DNA from: Pseudokineococcus marinus
GTDB lineage: Bacteria > Actinomycetota > Actinomycetes > Actinomycetales > Quadrisphaeraceae
Direction: 5' to 3'
Assembly: GCF_037482405.1 (NCBI RefSeq)
Contig: NZ_JBBHZZ010000004.1
Coordinates: 124,001-188,000, forward strand
DNA: 64,000 nt
The translations under genes and the position numbers were made by a program. Positions within the stretch are counted from its first letter, which is position 1; every line of letters begins with the position of its first letter. Below are positions 25,081 through 33,501 of the stretch, in pieces. The notes below the pieces were generated by a model. The model searched no databases. It was not told where the DNA came from and worked only from the letters and a program-made list of their open reading frames with translations.

Positions 25081-25268
25081 CCGTGGTCGGATGCCCCCGT
25101 GACCGCGCCGCCCGCAGCACCCGCCCGGCGCCGGGCGGGTGCTGCGGGCGGCACGGTCACGGGGGCATCCGCCCACGGCCAGCGCCGCCCCCGGTCGGGG
25201 GCGGCGCCGGCCGTGGTCGGATGCCCCCGTGACCGTGCCGCCCGCAGCACCTGCCCGGCGCCGGGCGG
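25059..25268. repeat. Triplicated (direct-inverted-direct) histidine-kinase promoter segment
   Basis: Copy A (25061-25138) and copy C (25191-25268) are direct repeats offset by 130 bp with about four mismatches in 78. Between them, 25131-25200 is the reverse complement of 25059-25128 with about three mismatches. Each forward copy carries the GTG start and first codons of the kinase (VT-PPAAPARRR). A and B form a near-perfect 142-bp palindrome. Only copy C connects to the kinase frame. Confidence 0.85.
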
Positions 25269-26479
25269 CCGCGTCGACGCTGTGGTGGCTGACCCCGCCG
25301 CTGCTCGTGCTGGTGACGGCGGTCGCCTACCCGCTCGTGGACGCGCTCGACGTCGAGCCGCCGCCGCCCGGTCCCCTGCCGCCGCTCGGCCACGCGGTGC
25401 TCGTCGCGCTGCAGGCGGTGGCGCTCCTCCCCCGACGCACGCACCCGGTCGCGGCGCTCGTGGCGGTGGTCGTGCTGGACGCCGTGCTGCTCGGGACCTC
25501 GGGCGGGCAGCTCGGCCTCGGGTCGCTCGCCGTCGTCGTCGCCACCTACGTCGTGGCGCGGCGGGCTCGCGGCGCAGGCGTCGGCACCGCCCGGTGGGTG
25601 CTCGGCGCGGCCGTCGTGGTGACGTCGGTCGTCGGCGGCGTCGCCTACCTCGCCGTCGGCGGTCCGCTGCTCGAGGTCGCGCTGCTCGTGCCCGGGCGGG
25701 CGGCGCTGCAGTACGGCCTCCCCGTCGTCGTCGCCGAGCGGCAGCGCGCCCGCGAGCGCCTGGTGCAGCTGGAGCGCGAGCGCGCCGAGGCGGCGGAGCG
25801 CGAGCGCCGCGACCGCGCCCAGCGCGAGCTGCAGGCGGGGCGGACGGCGCTCGCCCGCGAGCTGCACGACATCGCCGGGCACCACCTGTCGGGCATCGTC
25901 GTCAGCGCCCAGGCCGCCTCCGCGCTGATGCGCAGCGACCCCGAGCGCGCCCGCGAGGTGCTCGCCGGCCTGCAGGACGACGCCCGCACCGCGCTGGCCG
26001 ACCTGCGCCGGACGGTCGGGCTGCTGCGCAGCGACGACGACGGCCCGGACGGCGGCCCCGGAGCGCCGGGGCGGACGCCGTCGCTGGCGGCGGTCGCCGC
26101 GCTCGTCGAGGAGGCGCGGGCGCGGGGGCAGCGGGTCGAGCACGCCGAGACGGGCGGGGCGCGGCCGCTGAGCCCGCTCGCGGAGACCGCCGCCTACCGG
26201 ATGGTGCAGGAGTCGTTGGCCAACAGCGCGCGCCACGCGCCCGGCGCCGCCTGCGCGGTGGGGGTGGAGCACGCCCCCGACGCCGTCCGCGTCACCGTGA
26301 CCAACGGGCCCGCCGCGGTCGCCCCCGTCGACCACGGGGGCGGCCAGGGCTACGGCTTGGCGGGCATGGCCGAGCGCGCGGCGCTCGTGGGCGCCCGCCT
26401 CGTCACCGGCCCGCAGCCGGACGGCGGCTGGCGCAACGAGCTGGTCGTCCCCGTCACCGAGAGGAGCACCCCGACATGA
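25229..26479 (+). CDS. NarL-type sensor histidine kinase
   Basis: 416-aa sensor with about four to five N-terminal TM helices (residues ~20-145), a short coiled coil (RARERLVQLERERAEAAER), a HisKA_3 dimerisation box with phospho-acceptor His in ARELHDIAGHHLSGIV, and a HATPase domain (QESLANSARHAPGA, GYGLAGMAERA). The GTG at 25229 is the start in the third copy of the triplicated segment. It overlaps the response regulator by 4 bp. Signal unknown; control of the ABC exporter and hydrolase upstream is plausible. Confidence 0.9.
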   Translation: MTVPPAAPARRRAAASTLWWLTPPLLVLVTAVAYPLVDALDVEPPPPGPLPPLGHAVLVALQAVALLPRRTHPVAALVAVVVLDAVLLGTSGGQLGLGSLAVVVATYVVARRARGAGVGTARWVLGAAVVVTSVVGGVAYLAVGGPLLEVALLVPGRAALQYGLPVVVAERQRARERLVQLERERAEAAERERRDRAQRELQAGRTALARELHDIAGHHLSGIVVSAQAASALMRSDPERAREVLAGLQDDARTALADLRRTVGLLRSDDDGPDGGPGAPGRTPSLAAVAALVEEARARGQRVEHAETGGARPLSPLAETAAYRMVQESLANSARHAPGAACAVGVEHAPDAVRVTVTNGPAAVAPVDHGGGQGYGLAGMAERAALVGARLVTGPQPDGGWRNELVVPVTERSTPT

Positions 26480-27183
26480 GCCCCGGCGAGGGCCCCGGTG
26501 CGGACCAGGGCGTGATCCGGCTGCTCGTCGCCGACGACCAGGCCGTCGTCCGCGCCGGCCTCGCGGTCATCCTCGGCGCCGAGGACGACGTCGAGGTCGT
26601 CGGCCAGGCCGCCGACGGGGCCGAGGCCGTCCGCCTCACCCGCGAGCTGCGCCCCGACGTCGTGTGCATGGACATCCGCATGCCCGGCACCGACGGCATC
26701 GCCGCGACCCGCGCCATCACCGCGGACCCGAGCCTCGACGTCGGCGTCCTGGTCCTCACGACCTTCGACGTCGACGACGACGTCTTCGCCGCGCTCGAGG
26801 CGGGCGCCGCCGGCTTCCTCCTCAAGGGCGCCGACGAGGCCACGCTCCTCGGCGCCGTCCGCTCCGTCGCCGCCGGGCAGGGCACGCTCGACCAGCGGCT
26901 GACCCGCCGCATCCTGCGCGAGTTCACCGACCGACGGGCGGCGCCGGCGCGCCCCTCGGCGGCCGCCCCGGGCGTCGACCTCACCGCCCGCGAGCTCGAC
27001 GTGCTGCGCCTGCTCGCGGAGGGCCTGTCGAACACCGAGATCGCCGCGCGGCTCTTCGTCGAGCCGACGACGGTGAAGTACCACCTCACCGGGCTGATGC
27101 AGAAGACCCACGCGCGCGACCGGCTGCAGGTCGTGCTGTGGGGGCTGCGGGCCGGGCTGGTCGACGTGACCGGCGGCGGTTGA
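26476..27183 (+). CDS. NarL/FixJ response regulator
   Basis: 235-aa response regulator. The receiver has the acidic pair DDQ, phospho-acceptor Asp in VVCMDIRMPGTDG, the conserved Thr in LTTF and Lys in LLKGAD. The C-terminal LuxR HTH is LTARELDVLRLLAEGLSNTEIAARLFVEPTTVKYHL. Partner of the kinase, whose stop overlaps this ATG. Target genes are not visible, but the adjacent exporter operon is a candidate. Confidence 0.92.
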   Translation: MSPGEGPGADQGVIRLLVADDQAVVRAGLAVILGAEDDVEVVGQAADGAEAVRLTRELRPDVVCMDIRMPGTDGIAATRAITADPSLDVGVLVLTTFDVDDDVFAALEAGAAGFLLKGADEATLLGAVRSVAAGQGTLDQRLTRRILREFTDRRAAPARPSAAAPGVDLTARELDVLRLLAEGLSNTEIAARLFVEPTTVKYHLTGLMQKTHARDRLQVVLWGLRAGLVDVTGGG

Positions 27184-27232
27184 CCCGCGCCGCCCTCAGA
27201 CGACGGCCCGGTGACGCCTAGGTTGGACGTCC

Positions 27233-27841
27233 ATGAGCGGTACCGCGCCCGAGCCCAGCGCCGACGAGGGCGCTGGCCGGCACGACGGGCTCGGCGCGCT
27301 CGTCGCGGGCCTCGGTCAGCAGGTGCGCGCGCTGCGCGCCAAGCGCGGGCTCACCCTCGCCGAGCTCGCCGAGACCACGGGGCTCAGCGCCTCGATGCTC
27401 TCGACCGTCGAGCGCGGCCGCACGGCGCCCTCGCTGGCGACCCTCCACCGCCTGGCCGAGGGCCTGGGCGTCCGCGTGACGACGCTGCTCGCCGCACCGG
27501 CCGAGGAGGGCTCCCCCGTGGTGCGCCTCGCCGACCAGATCGTCGACCAGACGCCGGGCGGCGTCGTCCGCCGCCTCGCCGTCTTCCGGCCCGAGCAGGA
27601 CGTCGAGGTCTACGTCGACGAGTACCCCCCGGCCACCAGCCACGCGACGCGCCCCTCGCAGCACCCCGGGCAGGAGCACGGCGTGGTCCTGGAGGGCGTC
27701 CTGGAGGTCGAGCTGCCGGACGCCGTGCACGTCGTCGAGGCGGGCGACTCGATCAGCTACGAGGCGAAGCAGGCGCACCTCCTCCGCAACGCCTCCCCCG
27801 GCGTCACCCGTGCGGTCTGGGTGAACGTCCGACGTCTCTGA
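27233..27841 (+). CDS. XRE-cupin regulator
   Basis: 202-aa regulator with an N-terminal XRE helix-turn-helix (LGQQVRALRAKRGLTLAELAETTGLSASMLSTVERGRTAPSL... read in parts) and a C-terminal cupin_2 barrel (HPGQEHGVVLEGVLEV, VEAGDSISYEAKQAHLLRNAS). This PuuR/MqsA-like architecture senses small metabolites. It lies directly upstream of the NCS2 permease-hydrolase gene and probably controls it through the inverted repeat at 27919-27951. The ATG at 27233 has TAGGTT upstream, suggesting a near-leaderless mRNA. Confidence 0.87.
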   Translation: MSGTAPEPSADEGAGRHDGLGALVAGLGQQVRALRAKRGLTLAELAETTGLSASMLSTVERGRTAPSLATLHRLAEGLGVRVTTLLAAPAEEGSPVVRLADQIVDQTPGGVVRRLAVFRPEQDVEVYVDEYPPATSHATRPSQHPGQEHGVVLEGVLEVELPDAVHVVEAGDSISYEAKQAHLLRNASPGVTRAVWVNVRRL

Positions 27842-27918
27842 GGTCGAGGCGGCGGGTCGGGAGGGGGAGCGGGACACACGCCCGTTACGCGGGCCTGGGA
27901 GCGCGCAACGCCGTAGCA

Positions 27919-27951
27919 ACAATCGGACTGCAGAAAATCCACTCCGGTTGT
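27919..27951. promoter_or_regulatory. Candidate operator before NCS2 permease gene
   Basis: ACAATCGGA (27919-27927) and TCCGGTTGT (27943-27951) form an inverted repeat matching at 8 of 9 positions with a 15-bp spacer. It is conspicuously AT-richer than its surroundings and lies between the XRE-cupin gene and the permease start. Confidence 0.45.
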
Positions 27952-27988
27952 AGACGGCCCCGTGCCCCTCCCAGAGACAGGCCTCCCG

Positions 27989-30139
27989 ATGAGCGCACCC
28001 CCGATCTCCGCCCCCGCCCCTGCCGCACCTCCCGTCGCGCCCACCGCCCCGTCGCGGGTGCTCGCCGTGCTGCCCGAGGACCGCCTCCCTCTCGGCCGCA
28101 CCGCCTTTTTCGGCGCCCAGCACCTGCTCGCCCTCACGGGCATCTTCATCTTCCCGGTGCTCATCGGCAGCGCTCTGGAGCTCGAGGTGGCGCAGGTCGG
28201 GCAGATCGTCCAGGCCTGCTTCCTGCTCACGGGCGTGGTGACCGTCCTGCAGTCGAGCCGCCTGCTGCGCCTGCCGATCGTCCAGGGTCCGACGGCCGCC
28301 TTCTTCCTCGCGATCGTCAGCGCGGGGACGGCCTACGGGCTCGGGACGGCGTTCGGCTCGATGGTCGTCGCGGGACTCGTCTTCATGGCGCTGAGCATCC
28401 CGGTGGGCCGCCTCGGGCTCATGGGGCACGTGTCGGCGGTGGCCTCCCACCCCGTGGTCTTCGGCTCGCTCTTCGTCATCATCGGCGCGCAGCTCGCGGC
28501 CATCGGCCTGCCCGGCTGGTTCGGCACCGCGGGCACGCCCTCCTTCGGGGCGCCGAGCTTCGCCGTCGCCGCCGTGACGGCGCTCGTCGTCGTCGCCTGC
28601 CTCGTGCTCGGACGCCAGGGCCTCGCCAAGCGCGGCGCCGTCGTCTGGGGCATCGCGGCCGGGACGGCGACGGCCGGCCTCCTGGGCGTCTGGAGCGCGT
28701 CGCTGCCGACCGAGCTCGTGGGCCTCCCGGAGCTGCTGCCCTTCGGCTTCGGCGTCGCCTGGCCGGCCGTGCTCCTCATGCTGCTGGCCTTCCTCCAGGC
28801 CGGCACCGAGTCGATGGGCATGTACTCCCTCGTGGGCGGGTGGGCGGGTCAGCGCGTCGACCGCCAGCGCGTCAACCGGGGCCTCTTCACCGAGTTCGCC
28901 GGGACGGCGGTCGGCGCCCTCTTCGGGGGCATCGGGACGACGTCGTACCCCGAGAACGCGGGCATCGTCCGGGTCACGGGTGTCGGCAGCCGCTACGTGA
29001 CGATGGCGGCCGGCGTCTTCGCCGTCGCCCTCGCCTTCGTGCCGGCCGTCGGGCTCTTCGTCGCCGGTCTCCCGGGCCCGGTGCTCGCCGCCGCCTCCAC
29101 CATCCTCTTCGGCAGCATCGTCGTCGGCGGGATCCAGATGCTCTCCGGCGTGGAGTGGGACGACATCAACCTCGCGGTGGTCGGCCCGTCCGTCGTCGTG
29201 GCCCTCGGGGCGCAGTTCCTGCCCGCCGACGTCATGGCGACCGCCCCCGAGACCGTCTCCGGCCTCGTCAGCAGCCCGATGATGGTCGGGGTCGTCCTCC
29301 TCCTCGTCCTGCACGTGCTGCTCAACGTCCTCGCGCGCCCCCGCCTCGAGCGCTCGCGCGAGCGCCGTGCCGGGCGCGTCTCCCCCGCACCTGCGACGAC
29401 GGAGGGCTGGCCCGTGGCCACCCCTCTCCACCACCGCGTCTACGACGAGGCCCGGCCACTGGCGGTCGACGGCGCCTACGCCGACTGGCTCGACCCGGCC
29501 ACGACCGTCGTCGTGTCCGTCGACATGCACGACGGCCACCTGTCCGAGGACCCCGACTGCCCGTGCCCCGCCCCCCGGGGCCGCGAGGTCGTGGGCCCCG
29601 TCGACGCCTTCCACCGCGCCGCTCGGGCGGCCGGGGTGCCCGTCGTCCACGTGCGCTCGGAGGTGCGCGCCTCCGGGGTCGACGACGTGCGCGGCATCCC
29701 GAGCGCCTGGCGCACGACCTTCCCGCAGTGGGTGGGCCCCATCCCCGGCGTCGCCGACCACGCGCTGGCCGGCAGCCGGTGGACGCGCTTCACCACCGAG
29801 GTGGAGCCCGAGGACGAGGTCGTGACGGGCAAGAAGCGCCTGTCGGCCTTCTCCCCCACCGACCTCGACTTCCTCCTGCGCCAGATGGGCGCCCGCACCG
29901 TGGTGCTCGACGGGATCATGGCGGACTGCTGCATCCTCAGCACCGCGTTCGACGCCAACAACCTCAGCTACCGGGTCGTCGTCCTCGAGGACCTGGTCCG
30001 CGGGACGGACGAGCGCCTCGAGGCCGCCGCGCTGGCGATGGTGTCGTTGCATCTCGGGCTCGTCACGAGCTCGTCGGACCTGCTGGGCGCGTGGGAGTCG
30101 GTGGCGGCCCGTCGGCGCCCCGTCGCCACGGCGCGATGA
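27989..30139 (+). CDS. NCS2 nucleobase permease continuous with an isochorismatase-like hydrolase
   Basis: 716-aa reading frame with two parts. Residues ~25-455 are an NCS2 uracil/xanthine/urate:cation symporter: the TM8 AGTESMGMYSLVGG and TM10 GTTSYPENAGIVRVTGV motifs are diagnostic. Residues ~476-716 are a cysteine hydrolase of the isochorismatase superfamily with Asp in VVSVDMHDGHL, Lys in GKKRLSAF and nucleophile Cys in MADCCILST. No stop separates them. A GTG at 29414 with GGAGGG 7 bp upstream could start the hydrolase independently. Import of a nucleobase-like compound followed by amide hydrolysis fits. ATG at 27989 preferred over GTG 27962. Confidence 0.82.
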   Translation: MSAPPISAPAPAAPPVAPTAPSRVLAVLPEDRLPLGRTAFFGAQHLLALTGIFIFPVLIGSALELEVAQVGQIVQACFLLTGVVTVLQSSRLLRLPIVQGPTAAFFLAIVSAGTAYGLGTAFGSMVVAGLVFMALSIPVGRLGLMGHVSAVASHPVVFGSLFVIIGAQLAAIGLPGWFGTAGTPSFGAPSFAVAAVTALVVVACLVLGRQGLAKRGAVVWGIAAGTATAGLLGVWSASLPTELVGLPELLPFGFGVAWPAVLLMLLAFLQAGTESMGMYSLVGGWAGQRVDRQRVNRGLFTEFAGTAVGALFGGIGTTSYPENAGIVRVTGVGSRYVTMAAGVFAVALAFVPAVGLFVAGLPGPVLAAASTILFGSIVVGGIQMLSGVEWDDINLAVVGPSVVVALGAQFLPADVMATAPETVSGLVSSPMMVGVVLLLVLHVLLNVLARPRLERSRERRAGRVSPAPATTEGWPVATPLHHRVYDEARPLAVDGAYADWLDPATTVVVSVDMHDGHLSEDPDCPCPAPRGREVVGPVDAFHRAARAAGVPVVHVRSEVRASGVDDVRGIPSAWRTTFPQWVGPIPGVADHALAGSRWTRFTTEVEPEDEVVTGKKRLSAFSPTDLDFLLRQMGARTVVLDGIMADCCILSTAFDANNLSYRVVVLEDLVRGTDERLEAAALAMVSLHLGLVTSSSDLLGAWESVAARRRPVATAR
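29401..29416 (+). promoter_or_regulatory. Internal ribosome-binding site and GTG inside the fused gene
   Basis: GGAGGG at 29401-29406, a 7-nt spacer and GTG at 29414, in frame with the fused protein and exactly at the permease/hydrolase junction. It would let the hydrolase be made alone as a 241-aa protein. Confidence 0.5.
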
Positions 30140-31380
30140 CGAGCGGCCCGACGCTCGCCACCGGCCCCGCCGCGGACGCCGCCCCCGACGCGCCCCCCGC
30201 GCGCCGGGGGCGGCCCGCCGTCGTCGTCACCCTCGTCGTGGCAGCGACGGGGCTGTCGACGGCGCCGACACCCCTCTTCCCGCTGTACGCCGCCCGCGAC
30301 GGCCTGGCGGCGGGCGCGACGGCGGCCGTCTTCGCCGTCTTCGCCGGCGGCGTGCTCGCTGGCCTCGGGGCGGCGCCCGCGCTGGTCGGCCGCCTCGGCC
30401 AGCGGCGCGTCCTGCTGGCAGCCGCGGCCGTCGAGGTGGTCGCCGCTGCCGTCCTGGCCCTGGCGCCCGGGGTCGTCGGCCTCGCCGTGGGCCGGGTCGT
30501 CTGCGGTGTGGGTGTCGGGGCGCTGGTGGCCACGGCGCCGGTCGTCGTCCGCTCGCTCACCGAGGGCGCACCCGCACGGGTGCGGCAGCGGTGGGCGTCC
30601 GTCACCGGCGCCATGGCCATGGCCGGCCTGGGGCTCGGCCCGCTCCTCGCCGGCGTCCTGGCGGCCCTGGCCCCACTGCCGCTGCACCTCCCCTACGCGG
30701 TGGTCGGCGCTGTCGTGCTCGTGCTGCTCGTGCCGCTGGCCCGGACGCCGGAGACCTCGGCGCCCGTACTCGACGGAGCCGACCCGCGCGGACGCCCGAC
30801 TGCTTCCTCCGGTGCGCCCGCGCCCGCTCGCCTCCGGGCCTTCTGCGCCTTCGCGGTGACGGGCTTCTTCGGGGCGCTGGCGGCCGAGACGTTCGCCCTC
30901 GTCGGTGCGCCGGGAGGCGTGGCGGTGACGGGCGCGGGGATCGCGGCGGTCTTCCTCGCGGGCGCCGCGGCTCCCCTCGTCCTGGGCGCCCGGAGCACCC
31001 GTGCCGGCGCCGGCGCGCACGTGGCCCTCCTCGCCGGCCTCGCCGCCGCCGGCGCGGCGCTGCTCGCGGGTCTGCCGTGGCTGCTGCTGCTGTCCGGGCC
31101 GGTCGCCGGGGCCGGCAGCGGGGTGCTGATCGCCCGAGTGCTCGCCGAGGCGACGGAACGGGCGGGCGTCACGGGCGCCCGCGCGGTGCTCACCGCCGCC
31201 TACTGCGGCCTCGCGCTGCCGGTGCTCGGGCTCGGGGCGCTGCTCCTCGTCGTCCCCCTGGACGTCGCCGTGGTGCCCTTCACGCTGCTCGTCGCGGTGC
31301 TGCTGCTCCTGGCCGGCAGCCCGGCGGGTGGGCGGCGAGCGGCGGGCCGCGGCGGACCCGGCGACCACCCGGCGTCCTGA
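30136..31380 (+). CDS. MFS transporter
   Basis: 414-aa major facilitator with 12 hydrophobic helices. The N-terminal half contains STAPTPLFPLYAARDGL and the 2-3 loop LVGRLGQRRVLLA; the central loop is Pro/Asp-rich. The ATG overlaps the stop of the permease-hydrolase gene by 4 bp, so it belongs to the same operon and may export a product of that pathway. Substrate unknown. Confidence 0.85.
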   Translation: MTSGPTLATGPAADAAPDAPPARRGRPAVVVTLVVAATGLSTAPTPLFPLYAARDGLAAGATAAVFAVFAGGVLAGLGAAPALVGRLGQRRVLLAAAAVEVVAAAVLALAPGVVGLAVGRVVCGVGVGALVATAPVVVRSLTEGAPARVRQRWASVTGAMAMAGLGLGPLLAGVLAALAPLPLHLPYAVVGAVVLVLLVPLARTPETSAPVLDGADPRGRPTASSGAPAPARLRAFCAFAVTGFFGALAAETFALVGAPGGVAVTGAGIAAVFLAGAAAPLVLGARSTRAGAGAHVALLAGLAAAGAALLAGLPWLLLLSGPVAGAGSGVLIARVLAEATERAGVTGARAVLTAAYCGLALPVLGLGALLLVVPLDVAVVPFTLLVAVLLLLAGSPAGGRRAAGRGGPGDHPAS

Positions 31381-31442
31381 GCCGGTCCGTCGGTCCGGCC
31401 TGCGGTGCTGCCCGACGACGAGCACGCCGCTCGCCCAGTCGG

Positions 31443-32081
31443 TCAGCGTGGAGAGGGAGTCGCCTGACCGACGAGCGGCGCCGTGACGTCCCCGCGCAGC
31501 ACGTAGTAGCGCAGGAGCACCTCGGCGTCGGCCGCGAGGTCACGACCGTCCGTGCCTGGCGTGAGGTGGACGGCGACCGCCCGTGGCTCACCCTCGCTGG
31601 TGCGGCCGACGGCGCGGGCCACGACGCCTCGAGCAGAGCCGAAGAAGGGGGGCACCTCGACCACCCACCCGTCGACGCCGCCCGACAGGTCGATCCTCAC
31701 GCGCTGGTCGAGCACCCCGCGGGCGGCGTCGGGGACGAGCTCGGTGGACCCGCTCGTGCGGACGTCGAGCACCTCGACCTCCGTGCCGTCGTCCTCGGCC
31801 CGGGTCACACGGCAGTCGCCCTCGAAGAAGAAGCCGACCGCCTCGACCCGTCCGGCTCCGGCGAGCACCGGGTCCGCGATCTCCGGGGGCAGGGTCCCGC
31901 AGAGCCACGCGTCCTCGTACTCCGTCGCGGCGTACCCGGCCAGCGCCGCGTCGTCGAGCTCCACGGGCGTGCCGTCGACGCTGCGGACAGGCTCAGGTGC
32001 CGGCGGGTCGTCGCTGCACCCGGCCACCACCGGCAGCACCAGGGCGAGGGCGGCCACGGTCGCGAGGTGGCGTGTGCGCAC
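31443..32081 (-). CDS. Putative lipoprotein
   Basis: 212-aa secreted protein. The GTG at 32081 gives a signal RTRHLATVAALALVLPVVAGC with lipobox VVAGC. The mature domain contains YEDAWLCGTLPPEI and FFFEGDCRV, so two cysteines could form a disulfide, and ends in beta-rich sequence. No family recognised. TACGGT just upstream of the start is a plausible -10. It is convergent with the MFS gene. Confidence 0.62.
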   Translation of the reverse strand: MRTRHLATVAALALVLPVVAGCSDDPPAPEPVRSVDGTPVELDDAALAGYAATEYEDAWLCGTLPPEIADPVLAGAGRVEAVGFFFEGDCRVTRAEDDGTEVEVLDVRTSGSTELVPDAARGVLDQRVRIDLSGGVDGWVVEVPPFFGSARGVVARAVGRTSEGEPRAVAVHLTPGTDGRDLAADAEVLLRYYVLRGDVTAPLVGQATPSPR

Positions 32082-32329
32082 GTCAGGACCGTAGGCGAGC
32101 ACGCGTCCGCACAGGGCCGGCGCCACGTCCGCTCACGCGGACGGGTGGAGTGCGGCAGCCGCTCGCATCGCCCCGACGGTCCTGCGGTCGAGAGCCCTGG
32201 ACGGCGCGAGGCGGTCGGTCGACCGCTGGTCTGCGTCGAGCTCGTCGCCGCGTCCCGGTCGACGCCGTCCTCGCGGCACGACGAGCTCCTCGGCCGGGCG
32301 CGCCCCGCTCGACGACGGACGTCGCCCGG

Positions 32330-33088
32330 TCAGGACCGGGCACCCCACAGGCCGGGGTCCAGCGAGGCCGACGTCCCGAGGAGCAGCCTCCGGTCGGGTT
32401 CCACGAGGCAGAGACGGATGTGGACCCAGAGGTGGACCCAGCGGACGGCCAGCTGCCGGGGGGTGAAGCGCACGCGTCGTCCTCGGACCCGCTCGATCTC
32501 GAACCACATGGTCATGTCCACGTCCCGGACGTCGTCCCAGGCGACGTGGCGGGGGCGCCCGTAGTGGCGGACGGTGATGCCGCTCGCGCTGAGGTGCACG
32601 CCCTCGGCCGCGACCCAGGGCGCCAGCAGGTGCGCGACGAAGACCGCGAGGGCACCGACCACCACGGCGGTGGCGGCGCGTCCCGAGGCGAGCGCGGCGA
32701 CCGCGGCGGCACCGAGCGGGACGAGCAGCACCAGAGCGCCGATCCAGCGCTGAGCCCCGGTCCACGGGGCGCAGGCGACGAGCGTCGACGGCGCTCCCGT
32801 CTCCGGGTCCGTGGACAGCTGGGGACCGGGCCTCGTGCGGTTCCAGCGCCGTTCCAGCACCAGGGTGACCGGCACGCCGACGCCGAGGGCGAGCATGGCC
32901 AGCCCGATGACGCCGGGGAGCGGGTGGGTGGTCATGATCGAGACGAGGGCGCCACCCATCCCCAGGAAGAGCACCGCTCCCGCCAGCACGAGCGGCAGCG
33001 GGTGCGTGCCCGCCTTCTCCCCGACGCTGCCCCACGCGGTGGTCACCCGCCCGCGCCCGGAGTGGTCGCCGCCTGCGTCAGACGACAT
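32330..33088 (-). CDS. Four-TM membrane protein with PH-like tail
   Basis: 252-aa hypothetical membrane protein. Two TM pairs are visible (PLVLAGAVLFLGMGGALVSIM, VIGLAMLALGVGVPVTLVL; then WIGALVLLVPLGAAAVAAL, AVVVGALAVFVAHLLAPWV). The C-terminal ~85 residues (VHLSASGITVRHYGRPRHVAWDDVRDVDM) have the pattern of bacterial PH domains that follow such helices. ATG at 33088. Function unknown. Confidence 0.6.
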   Translation of the reverse strand: MSSDAGGDHSGRGRVTTAWGSVGEKAGTHPLPLVLAGAVLFLGMGGALVSIMTTHPLPGVIGLAMLALGVGVPVTLVLERRWNRTRPGPQLSTDPETGAPSTLVACAPWTGAQRWIGALVLLVPLGAAAVAALASGRAATAVVVGALAVFVAHLLAPWVAAEGVHLSASGITVRHYGRPRHVAWDDVRDVDMTMWFEIERVRGRRVRFTPRQLAVRWVHLWVHIRLCLVEPDRRLLLGTSASLDPGLWGARS

Positions 33089-33320
33089 GGCCGTGTCCGA
33101 GCTCGGCGAACTCCCCCGCGGGCAGGTGAGGCAGCACACGCACGACCGCACCTCCGGGAGCCGGCGGGGCGGGAGGTCCGACCCGGCGCACGAGAGGCGG
33201 GTGCACCTCCGTGCAGCCGGGCACGCTAGACGGTCGTCGCGGTCGCCCACGAACGGTCACGTCGAGTCCACCCGGCCGTGACGCTCGTCCACCCGGTCGC
33301 ACCCCGGCCGTGTCACTGAG

Positions 33321-33419
33321 GTGCCAGTCCGCGCATGGGTGGAGCGGCTCGCAGCGCAGCCGCAGCGCCTGACCGACGAGGAGATCGCCCGCATCGACGA
33401 CGTCGCTCGCCACGACATC
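33321..33419 (+). pseudogene. Remnant resembling the C-terminus of a NERD protein
   Basis: The segment encodes WVERLAAQPQRLTDEEI followed by ARIDDVARHD, which closely matches the C-terminal end of the NERD-domain protein encoded at 40631-41584 (WLGAQPPRLTDDEVARVHDVAR). No NERD core lies upstream. The rest of the 33089-33501 gap (413 bp) shows no gene. It sits beside an Xre antitoxin-like gene, as the full-length NERD gene sits near one. Confidence 0.4.
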
Positions 33420-33501
33420 GAGGGTCGCGCCGAGGGCCCGCGCGCCCGGGCCTCATGCCGAGGCAGTCCCACGAGCGACGCCGGCGGTGCGGTCGCCGGC
33501 A

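Noticed and set aside
25061..25138. First copy of the kinase start segment as a separate small gene
   Set aside because: It runs into the inverted copy and has no own downstream coding sequence; treated as a repeat.
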